Assembly (NCBI GenBank): GCA_028687545.1
Contig: JAQTZZ010000012.1
Coordinates: 24,315 to 88,314, forward strand
Source of the DNA: Candidatus Wallbacteria bacterium
GTDB taxonomy: Bacteria; Muiribacteriota; JAQTZZ01
Length of the DNA stretch: 64,000 bases
Direction of reading: 5' to 3'
The notes below the pieces were generated by a model. That model made no database searches. It had not been told where the DNA came from and worked only from the letters and a program-made list of their open reading frames with translations. Both the position numbers and the translations under genes were made by a program. Below, piece after piece: positions 1-7,516 of the stretch (positions within the stretch are counted from its first letter, which is position 1; each line of letters starts with the position of its first letter).

Positions 1-1718
1 AGCCTGATCTGCAGATTCAGGCTGGGATGATCAGCGTAAAACACGGTCAAAGGCATCCTTGGCACAAAAAACGGTAATTGCCTGATCCCTCTATAAACAG
101 TCAGATGATAGGTATCGCCGCACGAAAGGAAAAGGTGGAAAGCAGCACCCCACCTTCTAACTATTTCATCGGGAAATCCTTCGCTCCAGTAAGTCAGCCC
201 CATTTCCTGTTGAAAGTTCAGGTTCAGACAGCATTCTCCGGTAGATTGGGACACATGATTACGGAAAACCTTAAACGCTCCCCTTACATGAGGCGTATAG
301 CAGGCATATACCTGCGAGATCCCAAATTTCTTTATCAGGAATTCCCTAGCTGCCAGATCCCGCTTCTCGCCTTCTCCGGCCAGTTGGCCGGCATCTCTCC
401 AGATCAGAGTAAGATCCTGATCACTGGACAATCTTTTCTCAAGCAGCACCCCGGCGTTCTCCGGGGTGTATTCAGGGGTTGTCAGGGGAGTGATTTCCGG
501 AGAAATATACATTTTCGCCGTCCCGAGCATGGCGAAAGGCGACTCCAGCAGTGGACCGGGTCTGTTTGAACGCGCTAGAAAATCCCTGACTTCGAGCAGG
601 CTCCGGTCTCGAACTGAAAACTGGCTCAGATCTCCCTGCCATTCAATCAGAAGCAGAACAGCCAGGCACAGGTAACGGACTTTGAGTGGCATCCTGCTCA
701 GGCTGACCGCAAGCAGCAGGATCAGTGCGGGAAGTGCGAACATCGCATGGCTTGGTTCATAGACTGCCGCTGAAAACAGTGCGCTCATCAGATGAGAAAA
801 GCCGAAGAGGAGGAGAAGTGGGAAAAAGAGATAAGCAGCCAGCAGCATGTATTTCCGCCTGATGTCGCCGATTCCCGCTCTGAAGCCATGCAAAAGCAGA
901 ATAATCATGATGATCAGCCCCCAGTAACCTGTCAGCTGGAAATGGCGACCTTCCAGCATGATGCTGAAATTATCCAGAAACTGCATGAAATTGGCAGGTT
1001 TCAGCCACCAGGCATGCAGCGATATCTGATAGGAAAAACCGGGATGGAAGGGCGAGGCTCTGGCACAGACAAGCACCGGAAGTATGCAAACCAGCACAGC
1101 TGCCTGCCAGGCCGCTAAAATTGAGAGCGAACGCAGATTCCGGTGTGTCAGCAGATAGGCTGCGGCCAGGAAGAGAAAAGGAAAAACAAAATAATAATGA
1201 CTGTAAAATCCAAGAACCGATGCCATCACGAGCAGCCAGAAATCCCTTGATTTGCCGGTTTTGTCGAATTTCATCCAGGCCCAGAAGAAAATCACTGAGA
1301 CAAGATACAGCAGAGTGTACATCCTGGCTTCCTGGGAATGGAACATATGCATCGGATTGATCGCGAGTAGGAGAGCCGAAATCACTCCTGCTTCCAATCC
1401 GAACAAGGCGCAGGCAGCCAGGTATGTGACATACACACCGGCTACCCCGAGCAGGGCGGAAGGCAGCCTCAGCGCAAATTCCTGGCTGAGCGGGAGCGAC
1501 AGGAAAGGCCTCAGCATCAGATAATAAAGGGGAGGGTGCACATCGTCTCTAAGGATTTTGACGATGGTCCCGCCAATGCTCCGTCCGGTGTTCCAGTCCC
1601 GGCCGAAAAGTTCATCCCAGAAAAGGCAGAATCCACCCAGATCATGAATTCTGATCCATAATGAAAACAACAGGATAATGTAAATATATTTAGATTTGTG
1701 CTGCCCGATCCTGATCAT
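1..1718 (-). CDS. GT39-family membrane glycosyltransferase, C-terminus cut by window edge
   Basis: The minus frame is open from an ATG at 1718 to the left edge (572 codons), so the 3' end is missing. The protein is a polytopic membrane glycosyltransferase of the ArnT/PMT-like GT39 group, which moves sugar from a polyprenyl-phosphate carrier to an acceptor outside the membrane. After the first membrane segment comes the acidic loop 'FWDELFGRDW' (D35/E36), then 'DDVHPPLYYL', and later 'HSQEARMYTLLY'; all three have counterparts in module 1 of the large protein at 8074-13371. About ten hydrophobic segments follow and then a hydrophilic C-terminal domain resembling the one that ends each module there. 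Its ATG overlaps the stop of the upstream ATPase gene (ATGA), so it is the last visible gene of the 4302-to-1 operon. Acceptor and sugar cannot be read from sequence. Confidence 0.85.
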   Translation of the reverse strand, partial: MIRIGQHKSKYIYIILLFSLWIRIHDLGGFCLFWDELFGRDWNTGRSIGGTIVKILRDDVHPPLYYLMLRPFLSLPLSQEFALRLPSALLGVAGVYVTYLAACALFGLEAGVISALLLAINPMHMFHSQEARMYTLLYLVSVIFFWAWMKFDKTGKSRDFWLLVMASVLGFYSHYYFVFPFLFLAAAYLLTHRNLRSLSILAAWQAAVLVCILPVLVCARASPFHPGFSYQISLHAWWLKPANFMQFLDNFSIMLEGRHFQLTGYWGLIIMIILLLHGFRAGIGDIRRKYMLLAAYLFFPLLLLFGFSHLMSALFSAAVYEPSHAMFALPALILLLAVSLSRMPLKVRYLCLAVLLLIEWQGDLSQFSVRDRSLLEVRDFLARSNRPGPLLESPFAMLGTAKMYISPEITPLTTPEYTPENAGVLLEKRLSSDQDLTLIWRDAGQLAGEGEKRDLAAREFLIKKFGISQVYACYTPHVRGAFKVFRNHVSQSTGECCLNLNFQQEMGLTYWSEGFPDEIVRRWGAAFHLFLSCGDTYHLTVYRGIRQLPFFVPRMPLTVFYADHPSLNLQIR

Positions 1719-2125
1719 GCTGCCAGCAGGAAAGTGAATTTAAGGAGCTTTTCCCGGGTCAGGTACTCGATTTTCATTTCCCTGGACATTTTACTAGCCA
1801 TGAAAAGCCCGTATCCGTCAACCGGAAGCTCTTCGATTCTGGGTGGCAGGAGCTTGATTTCAGAATACTCCTGGTCAATGTAGGTTACAATCAGCTGAAG
1901 CTTATCCGCAAAAAGGCTGACTTCATATCTGAAAAGGCTTTCAGCGGGAGAGACGCTGTGCCTGAGAAAATTGGTGAACATTTCATTGAGGATAAAAGTA
2001 AGGTCATTCAGGCGCGAATGGCTGATTCCATCCCCTGATAAAGCCTTCTGCAGATCCTCTCTGAGGATGGAGATGAATTCGACCTTCTTCGGATAGGAAA
2101 AATCGATCTTCCTATTTTCCTTCAT
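1715..2125 (-). CDS. Anti-sigma-factor-like ATP-binding protein (HATPase_c_2 / RsbW type)
   Basis: A small single-domain GHKL ATPase-fold protein of 136 residues, the size of RsbW/SpoIIAB anti-sigma kinases. The N-box is visible as 'LNEMFTNFLRHS' (E-x3-N), and a G-x-G-L motif follows late in 'VDGYGLFMASK'. The usual DxGxG before it is poorly kept ('TYIDQEYS'), so ATP binding is likely but kinase activity is uncertain. Members of this family bind a sigma factor or phosphorylate an STAS-domain partner; no sigma factor or STAS antagonist is nearby, so the target is unknown. It starts 14 bases inside yvcK and its stop overlaps the GT39 start, suggesting translational coupling. It could instead be an ATPase domain split from a two-component histidine kinase. 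Confidence 0.75.
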   Translation of the reverse strand: MKENRKIDFSYPKKVEFISILREDLQKALSGDGISHSRLNDLTFILNEMFTNFLRHSVSPAESLFRYEVSLFADKLQLIVTYIDQEYSEIKLLPPRIEELPVDGYGLFMASKMSREMKIEYLTREKLLKFTFLLAA

Positions 2126-3371
2126 AGATCCTGTTAACCACCAGGTTGATAATCAGCCGGGCCAGCTTCTTGAAATTATGCCTTAAATAATCCGACTCCT
2201 CCATCAATTCGTCCAGGACAATGTCGGTGTCGAGCCTCGCCAGCTGGTCCCTGTCGACCACAACCGGATACGACTCCTTGAGAGCATATCTGGTGAGCGA
2301 TTCTTCGGATCCCCGCTGGGAATTGATGATGCAATAATCCAGCTTCACTTTAGGCAGATACTCCAGAATAGTCCTGATGTGATCGGAAGCCGTGAAACCG
2401 CTCGTCTCATGTGGCTGAGTCATGATGTTGCAGATGTAAATCTTGAGGGCCGCGCTTTCAGACAGCACAGCCCGGATTTCCGGTATCAGCAGATTCGGGA
2501 TCACGCTGGTGAACAGGCTGCCGGGTCCGAATATGATGCAGTCAGCCTCACTGATGGCCTGGATCACTTTATGATTGACGGCTGTTCCAGGGGGATCCAG
2601 AAAGACCCGCTTGATCTCCTTGCCCTGGGTGATGCCGATTTCGGATTCCCCTGCAGCGATGCTGCCGTTTTTCAATTCTGCCATCAGTGTGTGCGATGAA
2701 CTCATCGCAGGCAGTATTGTACCTTTGATCGCCAGGATTTTGCTGGATTCCTCCACTGCCCGTTCGAAATCTCCGGTGACATTCGTCAGCGCGGCAATGA
2801 AGAGATTTCCGAAACTATGCCCTGAAAGTTCTCCGCTGCCCTCGAATCTGTATTTGAAAAGTTCAGCCATCAGGGTTTCCTCGTTGGCCAGGCTTACAAG
2901 ACAGTTTCTGATGTCGCCTGGAGGCAGGATATGCAGTTCCGCCCTGATGCGGCCTGAACTCCCTCCATCATCCATCACGGTCACTACAGCGGTTACATTC
3001 CGCTCATCGTAGAATCTGGAATAGCGTTTGATTCCACGCAGAAGGGTCGACAATCCCGTTCCGCCGCCGATTACCACTATTTTGGGAGCGATTTCGAAAT
3101 GTCTGGGTGGAAAGAATTTGGCAGCCTCTTTGCTGTCGAATCCCCTCAGCAACTCAAAAATATACCGGATCACCCTGTAATAAGAATAACCGAGCAGGCC
3201 ACAGGCAGGAGTGAAGAAAAGCAGGAAAAAAAACAGCGAGAGTTTCTGCAGACCAAGAAAAACAATCTCCACCGTAATCAGGGCTGAAGACAGTATCAGG
3301 ATAATCAGCCATCTGCGCAGTTCAATGTCCGGCAGCAGGAACCGGAATTTTTCAAACAGTTTTTTACCCAT
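2112..3371 (-). CDS. yvcK: YvcK/CofD-like protein with N-terminal membrane segments
   Basis: The protein belongs to the UPF0052/YvcK family, which binds UDP-sugars and in Bacillus is needed for growth on gluconeogenic carbon and for cell-wall balance. Conserved blocks are 'VIGGGTGLSTLLRGIKRY' near residue 98, 'VMDDGGSSGRIRAEL', 'LPPGDIRNCLVSL' and 'GHSFGNLFIAAL'. The first about 65 residues contain two hydrophobic helices ahead of the catalytic fold, a membrane-anchored form seen in some phyla and absent from B. subtilis YvcK. The ATG at 3371 lies inside the end of the upstream GT2 gene and is preceded by GGAG. Its place among envelope glycosyltransferases fits a role in coordinating sugar-nucleotide flux with wall or surface-glycan synthesis; that is inference. 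Confidence 0.9.
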   Translation of the reverse strand: MGKKLFEKFRFLLPDIELRRWLIILILSSALITVEIVFLGLQKLSLFFFLLFFTPACGLLGYSYYRVIRYIFELLRGFDSKEAAKFFPPRHFEIAPKIVVIGGGTGLSTLLRGIKRYSRFYDERNVTAVVTVMDDGGSSGRIRAELHILPPGDIRNCLVSLANEETLMAELFKYRFEGSGELSGHSFGNLFIAALTNVTGDFERAVEESSKILAIKGTILPAMSSSHTLMAELKNGSIAAGESEIGITQGKEIKRVFLDPPGTAVNHKVIQAISEADCIIFGPGSLFTSVIPNLLIPEIRAVLSESAALKIYICNIMTQPHETSGFTASDHIRTILEYLPKVKLDYCIINSQRGSEESLTRYALKESYPVVVDRDQLARLDTDIVLDELMEESDYLRHNFKKLARLIINLVVNRIYEGK

Positions 3372-4302
3372 TGCCTTCTCCAGAGGAAGAACCAGGCAGA
3401 AATTCCTGAAGCTTTCTTACCAGGGCATGCGGTTTCTTGACAATCAACTGTTTCACCAGCGCGTTCAAGTACTCGGAGAGAATTCCGATGAAGAAAAAAA
3501 CAAATGAAAATCCGATCATTTCTATGATGATCTCTGAGGGATATCCCGGCGGAGTGCTGTTCAGAAATATTTTTTGATAACAGATCCACAGGGAATATCC
3601 GACCGCGAAAATGAAAAAAGCAAAGGCCCAGACAAAAGAAAGACGCACTATGTTTGGAAAAGCCAGCAGATAGGTTGCTGTAAAAACATCCAGCAGCCTG
3701 GTAAAATCCATTTTACTGTTGCCTGAAATCCGCTCTCTGATCTTCACTCTCACGGATCTTGACCTGGACGAGATCCCGGGTAACGCTCCCTTGAGGGAAA
3801 AAATCGGGCTTAAGTTATAGCGCTCAAGGGACTGCTTGAGGATCCCGGACCGCGCAACCGCAAAATCGCTGATGTTCTTCTCATAACCCTTTACCCTGGT
3901 AAGAAAAGAGAACAGTCTGAAGAGCAGGTTCCAGATCGAGAAATATTCTTCTTTCAGGACATGTACTATGTCATCCCCTGTTTCGGTGAGAGAATTTTTC
4001 AAGCACAGCATGTCTTCAAAAGAAAACTGCTGATCAATGTCCATCAGGGCGGTGAACTCACATTCGGCATGCGAAAGACCAATCAGTGTAGCCCTGTCTT
4101 TGCCCACATTGTTCTGGAGAGTGAGCACCTTGATTTTAAGACCTGTTTCGGATGCAAGAGCCTGCATATCAGGCAGTTCCCCTGGCGAACCATCGTCCAC
4201 CAGGATGATTTCTCCAATCTCACTCTTGAATCTGGCTGCTTCCCTGACGAAAAGAGTGGTCGTCTCGCCTTCATTGAAAACGCAAACCACTATGGATATC
4301 AA
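3364..4302 (-). CDS. Family 2 glycosyltransferase with two C-terminal membrane helices
   Basis: A GT-A fold glycosyltransferase: 'ISIVVCVFNEGE' opens the domain, 'EIILVDDGSPGEL' is the nucleotide-binding strand, and 'ALMDIDQQF' carries the D-x-D metal site. Two long hydrophobic helices near residues 215-285 anchor it, the layout of polyprenyl-phosphate glycosyltransferases of the GtrB/ArnC type. I place the start at TTG 4302 because GGAGG (4314-4310) sits seven bases upstream. The longer reading from ATG 4338 begins exactly at the centre of a 28-bp palindrome and adds twelve residues ('MARLYFYSGGIF') that do not look like part of the domain. Downstream it overlaps yvcK by eight bases. It probably loads a lipid carrier with sugar for the GT39 enzyme at the end of the operon. 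Confidence 0.82.
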   Translation of the reverse strand: MISIVVCVFNEGETTTLFVREAARFKSEIGEIILVDDGSPGELPDMQALASETGLKIKVLTLQNNVGKDRATLIGLSHAECEFTALMDIDQQFSFEDMLCLKNSLTETGDDIVHVLKEEYFSIWNLLFRLFSFLTRVKGYEKNISDFAVARSGILKQSLERYNLSPIFSLKGALPGISSRSRSVRVKIRERISGNSKMDFTRLLDVFTATYLLAFPNIVRLSFVWAFAFFIFAVGYSLWICYQKIFLNSTPPGYPSEIIIEMIGFSFVFFFIGILSEYLNALVKQLIVKKPHALVRKLQEFLPGSSSGEGNG

Positions 4303-4323
4303 AAAAATCCCTCCGGAATAAAA

Positions 4324-4351
4324 GTAGAGACGCGCCATGGCGCGTCTCTAC
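4324..4351. repeat. Perfect 28-bp palindrome upstream of the GT2 gene
   Basis: Every base from 4324 to 4351 pairs with its mirror across the centre at 4337/4338 (14 of 14 pairs). The core is GCGCCATGGCGC flanked by GTAGAGAC/GTCTCTAC. Such compact, self-complementary sequences with GTAG...CTAC ends occur as dispersed repeats in several bacterial groups. The palindrome supplies a spurious ATG to the adjacent GT2 reading frame. It lies within 25 bases of the true start, so it could form a hairpin in the 5' leader or be a protein-binding site. Confidence 0.85.
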
Positions 4352-4432
4352 AATGGATTTCAAAACAGATTCCCCTGAGCTTCAACAAAGCACCGGGTAA
4401 GTTTTTCCCGCATGGAAACGCTTCGGGGATAG

Positions 4433-4478
4433 GCAACTGTAATAAAATTCTCACTGCGTTCGAATTTTATACAGTTGC
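4433..4478. terminator. Long imperfect hairpin at the stop of the cyclophilin gene
   Basis: Bases 4433-4450 (GCAACTGTAATAAAATTC) pair with 4462-4478 except for one extra A, giving about 17 bp of stem around an 11-base loop. On the minus strand the stem begins at the stop codon of the cyclophilin gene. There is no clean T-run after it, so it may be a weak terminator, an mRNA 3' stabiliser or a dispersed repeat. Confidence 0.45.
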
Positions 4479-5353
4479 TAATATTTTAACTTTCCGGAGA
4501 CAGTCTTTGGAATATAATCATGTGCTCTCTTGTAGATTATCTCCAGCTTATTCATCTTATCGCCCTGGACGATTTTGTTGACCACATCTTGTCCCAGCAG
4601 CACGCAACCGAATGCTGTATACTGCCCATCAAGATGGGGAACCACAGTATGGGTAATGAAGAACTGTGAACCGTTGGAATTAGGGTCGCTAGTCCTGGCC
4701 ATGGAGAGTACTCCTTCTTCATGCTTCTTGTCTGAGATTTCAAGCCCGAACTCATATCCAGGACCGCCTGAGCCGTTGCCATCAGGATCGCCGCCCTGGA
4801 TCACAAAATTCTTGACTACCCTGTGGAATTTAAGACCATTGTAAAACTGGTGGTCGATCAGGTAGATAAAGGAAGCCACAGTGTTCGGTGCATCATCTTC
4901 ATACAGAGCGGCATAGATATCACCCTTGTCAGTGCTGATCTTGACTACCGGCCAGTCTTTGCTGATGGCTGTTCTGGCGCGGTCAGCCTTAAAATCGCCG
5001 GCAATGCCTTTATCGATCGTGGCGATGGCTTCGGATGTGCTCCTCTTGGCAATCATTCCCCAGATGTCCATTGTTACCTCCCCGGTATTCGCTATTGCTT
5101 CTTGATTGGATTCGGCAGGTTCTTTCACCGTTCCGGATGCAGCGGCTTCAGCAGTGACAGCCGTTTCAGCGGTGACAGCTTTCACTTCCCCGGTCGAAGC
5201 CACTTCGGCAGTGGTCTTCACTTCTCCCGTTGCCGCCGCTTCCTTGGTGGACCCAGGCGTGATCTGACAAACTCCGCCGACGCAGTTGGTCCCTCCATCA
5301 GCGAAAACGCAAACAGTCAGCAGCAGCATCAGCATTGCGATCAATCTAGTCAT
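4478..5353 (-). CDS. Secreted cyclophilin-type peptidyl-prolyl isomerase
   Basis: Catalyses cis-trans isomerisation of X-Pro bonds, here outside the cytoplasm. Residues 1-20 are a signal peptide. Residues 25-95 form a low-complexity linker with repeated TGEV/TAE blocks. From about residue 130 the cyclophilin fold is clear: 'FHRVVKNFVIQGGDPDGN' contains the FHR and QGGD catalytic motifs, and 'SNGSQFFIT' and 'HLDGQYTAFGCV' follow at the expected distances. The ATG at 5353 has AGGAGG upstream. A small secreted TPR protein lies directly upstream on the same strand, so the two may be co-transcribed. The linker probably spaces the enzyme from the membrane or wall. Confidence 0.92.
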   Translation of the reverse strand: MTRLIAMLMLLLTVCVFADGGTNCVGGVCQITPGSTKEAAATGEVKTTAEVASTGEVKAVTAETAVTAEAAASGTVKEPAESNQEAIANTGEVTMDIWGMIAKRSTSEAIATIDKGIAGDFKADRARTAISKDWPVVKISTDKGDIYAALYEDDAPNTVASFIYLIDHQFYNGLKFHRVVKNFVIQGGDPDGNGSGGPGYEFGLEISDKKHEEGVLSMARTSDPNSNGSQFFITHTVVPHLDGQYTAFGCVLLGQDVVNKIVQGDKMNKLEIIYKRAHDYIPKTVSGKLKY

Positions 5354-5426
5354 GTTTTCCTCCTTGGTAAATTATTTGTCCAACCTATTCCTGCTGTGGT
5401 AATAGGTCAATCTCGATCTCCTGACT

Positions 5427-5837
5427 TCAGACAATCTCTTTCAGCCTTTTCTCCAACAGGCCCACGTATTTACTTTTCGGGTATGTTTTCAGGAATTCCC
5501 TGATTAATGATGCGGCTTCGGAATACTGTTTTTTCATGTCGCGGCAGACGATCAGACGGAACAGAGAAATCTCCCTGTAATCACTCCCTCCCTTATCCGT
5601 AATCTTCTGATAAAGTTCAGCTGCGTGAAGATAATCATCCTGCTTTTCATACAGGGCACCCTGAAGATAGAGGTATTCGTCTGCTTCCGATTTGTATAAC
5701 CGATCTGTGAGGATTTCGAAGGCTTCCTGATAATTTCCGAGTTTGAGCAGACTGAGGACCTGTTCGACTGAGTCGACAGACACAGCCTGGATAAAGGAGG
5801 CAGCGCTGAAAAAAGCAAGCAGTAATATTTTCTTCAT
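5427..5837 (-). CDS. Small exported TPR protein
   Basis: A 136-residue protein with an N-terminal signal peptide ('MKKILLLAFFSAASFIQA') and a run of helix pairs of TPR type ('LLKLGNYQEAFEILTDRL', 'QGALYEKQDDYLHAAELY', 'KKQYSEAASLIREFLKTYP'). The last resembles the YbgF/BamD-style repeat found in periplasmic scaffolds. It carries no catalytic motif, so it is likely an adaptor. It precedes the cyclophilin gene by about 75 bases and may share its transcript; a periplasmic TPR adaptor for a folding enzyme is plausible but unproven. Confidence 0.7.
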   Translation of the reverse strand: MKKILLLAFFSAASFIQAVSVDSVEQVLSLLKLGNYQEAFEILTDRLYKSEADEYLYLQGALYEKQDDYLHAAELYQKITDKGGSDYREISLFRLIVCRDMKKQYSEAASLIREFLKTYPKSKYVGLLEKRLKEIV

Positions 5838-5974
5838 GAAATACCGGCATCATTTTAACACAACTTCCTTTTGGAAGCTATCCCGGAATCCGGCACCCGA
5901 TTTTTACTGAAGAAATGTTTGCCAAACCGGCTGAGATCAAATAAAATATGGTCAATTCAGTCAAGGAGATCCAC

Positions 5975-7042
5975 ATGCATAAAGACAGCCTTAAATTCCT
6001 TGAGGCTCTGCACCTCGCCTCCAGTCCCACCGGATCTGAAATACCAGCCAAAAAGGTCTTTCGGGAGTATCTGAAAAATTACGCGGACAGATTCGAGTCC
6101 GACACGATTGGTAATACCATTGCCGTACTCTCAGGATCCAAACCTAAGGGCTCGATCCTGCTCGCCGGGCACATCGACGAGGTCGGAGTGATGGTGAAAT
6201 ACATTGACGAAAAAGGATTCATCTTCTTCTCGGCTGTGGGAGGTATTGATCCTGCAGTTCTGCCCGGCAAGCGCGTGGTCTTTGAAAAGAACGGGAAAAA
6301 AATTGTAGGAGTGCTCGGGAAAAAGCCGATCCATCTGCTGGATGCCAAGGACCGCGACAAAGCAGTTCAGATGGAAGACCTGTTCATAGATATCGGCTGC
6401 AACAGTAAAAAAGAAGCGGCAAAGCTTTTAGAACTAGGCGACACAGGGGTCACCAGTTATGGTCTGGAATATCTCCCGAATGACCTGGCAGTAGCCAGGG
6501 GATTCGACGACAGGATCGGTGCTTTCATCATTGCAGAAACTTTGAAAAATCTTTCCAGCCATAAAAAAAACCTCGCTTACACTGTTTATGCCACAGCCAC
6601 CACCCAGGAAGAAATCGGCCTGCGCGGGGCATCGGTCTGTGCTTTCAATCTCAAACCTGACCTGGCAATTGCCCTGGATGTTACCCATGCCATCGATTAT
6701 CCGAACGTGGAGAAGAAGAAGTTCGGAGACATCAATCTCGGTAAAGGCGGCGTGATACCCAAAGGACCCAATATCCATCCCTGGATTTATACAAACCTTG
6801 TTTCAGTAGCTAAGAAAAGCAAGATCCCCTATCAGGTCAACGCCCTTCCCAGACCGGCAGGCAATGATTCCAACGTGATCCAGATCACCCGGGGAGGCAT
6901 CCCGGTGGGCGTGGTCGCGATTCCACTGCGCTACATGCATACCCCTTCGGAAGTGCTGTCGCTTAAGGATGTAGAAAACATCATCAGGCTGCTGACTGAT
7001 TTCATCCTCGGTCTGAAGGAAAAAGTAAATTTCAACTGGTGA
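5975..7042 (+). CDS. M42-family metallo-aminopeptidase
   Basis: A cytosolic dinuclear-metal aminopeptidase of the TET/glutamyl-aminopeptidase family. Metal and catalytic residues are all present: 'LLAGHIDEVGVM' (His and Asp), 'VARGFDDRIGAF' (bridging Asp), 'TQEEIGLRGA' (Glu pair), 'ALDVTHAID' (Asp) and 'RYMHTPSEVL' (His). I chose ATG 5975 because AAGGAG (5963-5968) precedes it; an in-frame ATG at 5948 lacks such a site and would add nine residues. The length (355 residues) is normal for the family. It is a single-gene unit ended by the hairpin at 7081-7110 and likely recycles peptides. Confidence 0.93.
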   Translation: MHKDSLKFLEALHLASSPTGSEIPAKKVFREYLKNYADRFESDTIGNTIAVLSGSKPKGSILLAGHIDEVGVMVKYIDEKGFIFFSAVGGIDPAVLPGKRVVFEKNGKKIVGVLGKKPIHLLDAKDRDKAVQMEDLFIDIGCNSKKEAAKLLELGDTGVTSYGLEYLPNDLAVARGFDDRIGAFIIAETLKNLSSHKKNLAYTVYATATTQEEIGLRGASVCAFNLKPDLAIALDVTHAIDYPNVEKKKFGDINLGKGGVIPKGPNIHPWIYTNLVSVAKKSKIPYQVNALPRPAGNDSNVIQITRGGIPVGVVAIPLRYMHTPSEVLSLKDVENIIRLLTDFILGLKEKVNFNW

Positions 7043-7080
7043 ACTGATTAACTTGATTTAAAAGACTGGATCACGGCAAT

Positions 7081-7110
7081 AAAAAAAGCTCCCTTTCAGG
7101 AGCTTTTTTT
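7081..7110. terminator. Bidirectional intrinsic terminator between M42 peptidase and Flp pilin
   Basis: A perfect 12-bp stem (7081-7092 with 7099-7110) closes a six-base loop. The stem has a GCTCC/GGAGC core with seven A on the left and seven T on the right, so it ends transcription from both convergent genes. Confidence 0.92.
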
Positions 7111-7123
7111 TACTTTTCCGTAA

Positions 7124-7297
7124 TTAGCTGACAGATGTGTTGGCAGTGCTCAGTTTGGTTTTAATCGTGTCGAAAATGTCACCGATCGATGAGCCGGTAG
7201 CGGTCAGAGCTGCGATGGCCACGATGGCGATCAGGCCGAGGATCAGTCCGTATTCGACCATTCCCTGTCCAGATTCCTCTCTGAAAAATCTTGTCAT
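7124..7297 (-). CDS. Flp/Fap-type pilin, 57 residues
   Basis: A short gene read from ATG 7297 to TAA 7124, with AGGAGG (7309-7304) upstream. The product begins 'MTRFFREESGQGMVEYGLIL' and continues into a hydrophobic helix and a short Ser/Thr-rich tail. This is the signature of Flp pilins: a short basic leader, a Gly before the cut, then a G-x-V-E-Y-G-L-I-type hydrophobic segment with Glu at position +3 or +4 of the mature protein. A TadV/CpaA-type prepilin peptidase would process it. None of the Tad assembly genes is in this window, so it is either an orphan pilin or its machinery is elsewhere. Confidence 0.88.
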   Translation of the reverse strand: MTRFFREESGQGMVEYGLILGLIAIVAIAALTATGSSIGDIFDTIKTKLSTANTSVS

Positions 7298-7333
7298 GTT
7301 GCGCCTCCTGTTAGAATTATTCTAAAAGATACA

Positions 7334-7351
7334 TAACAATTCCTGTGCCAA
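7334..7351 (-). promoter_or_regulatory. Possible sigma-54-type promoter of the Flp pilin
   Basis: On the minus strand the sequence TTGGCACAGGAATTGTTA lies 37 bases before the pilin ATG. It matches TGGCAC-N5-TTGC except that the -12 element reads GT instead of GC. A sigma-70 reading (TTGGTT with a TATGTA-like -10) is also possible. Confidence 0.3.
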
Positions 7352-7425
7352 AGAACCAAAATGGCTTGAACAACATGTTTTTCCTTCGAAAATAGGCTTT
7401 AGACCACCAATTTTGCTGAAAATAA

Positions 7426-7499
7426 TGTTCACTTTAGTATACATAATTCAAGGGGACTTAGATCAGAGCGGGGAACTGGTGTTCACATTTATATACATC
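7426..7499. promoter_or_regulatory. Two TGTTCAC-N5-TATACAT direct repeats
   Basis: Bases 7426-7444 and 7480-7498 share TGTTCAC and TATACAT with an identical five-base spacer length, 54 bp (about five helical turns) apart. They lie in the 218-base gap upstream of the Flp pilin gene and just downstream of the small coiled-coil gene. The spacing suggests paired operator sites; the rest of this gap shows nothing else recognisable. Confidence 0.35.
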
Positions 7500-7516
7500 A
7501 GATGCTGTAAAAAAGC

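Noticed and set aside
78-1524. Five plus-strand frames between 78 and 1524
   Set aside because: They are antisense to the continuous minus-strand GT39 frame, which has family motifs; the plus frames show none.
4338-4338. ATG 4338 as start of the GT2 gene
   Set aside because: It lies at the centre of a palindrome and lacks a ribosome site; TTG 4302 has GGAGG at proper distance.
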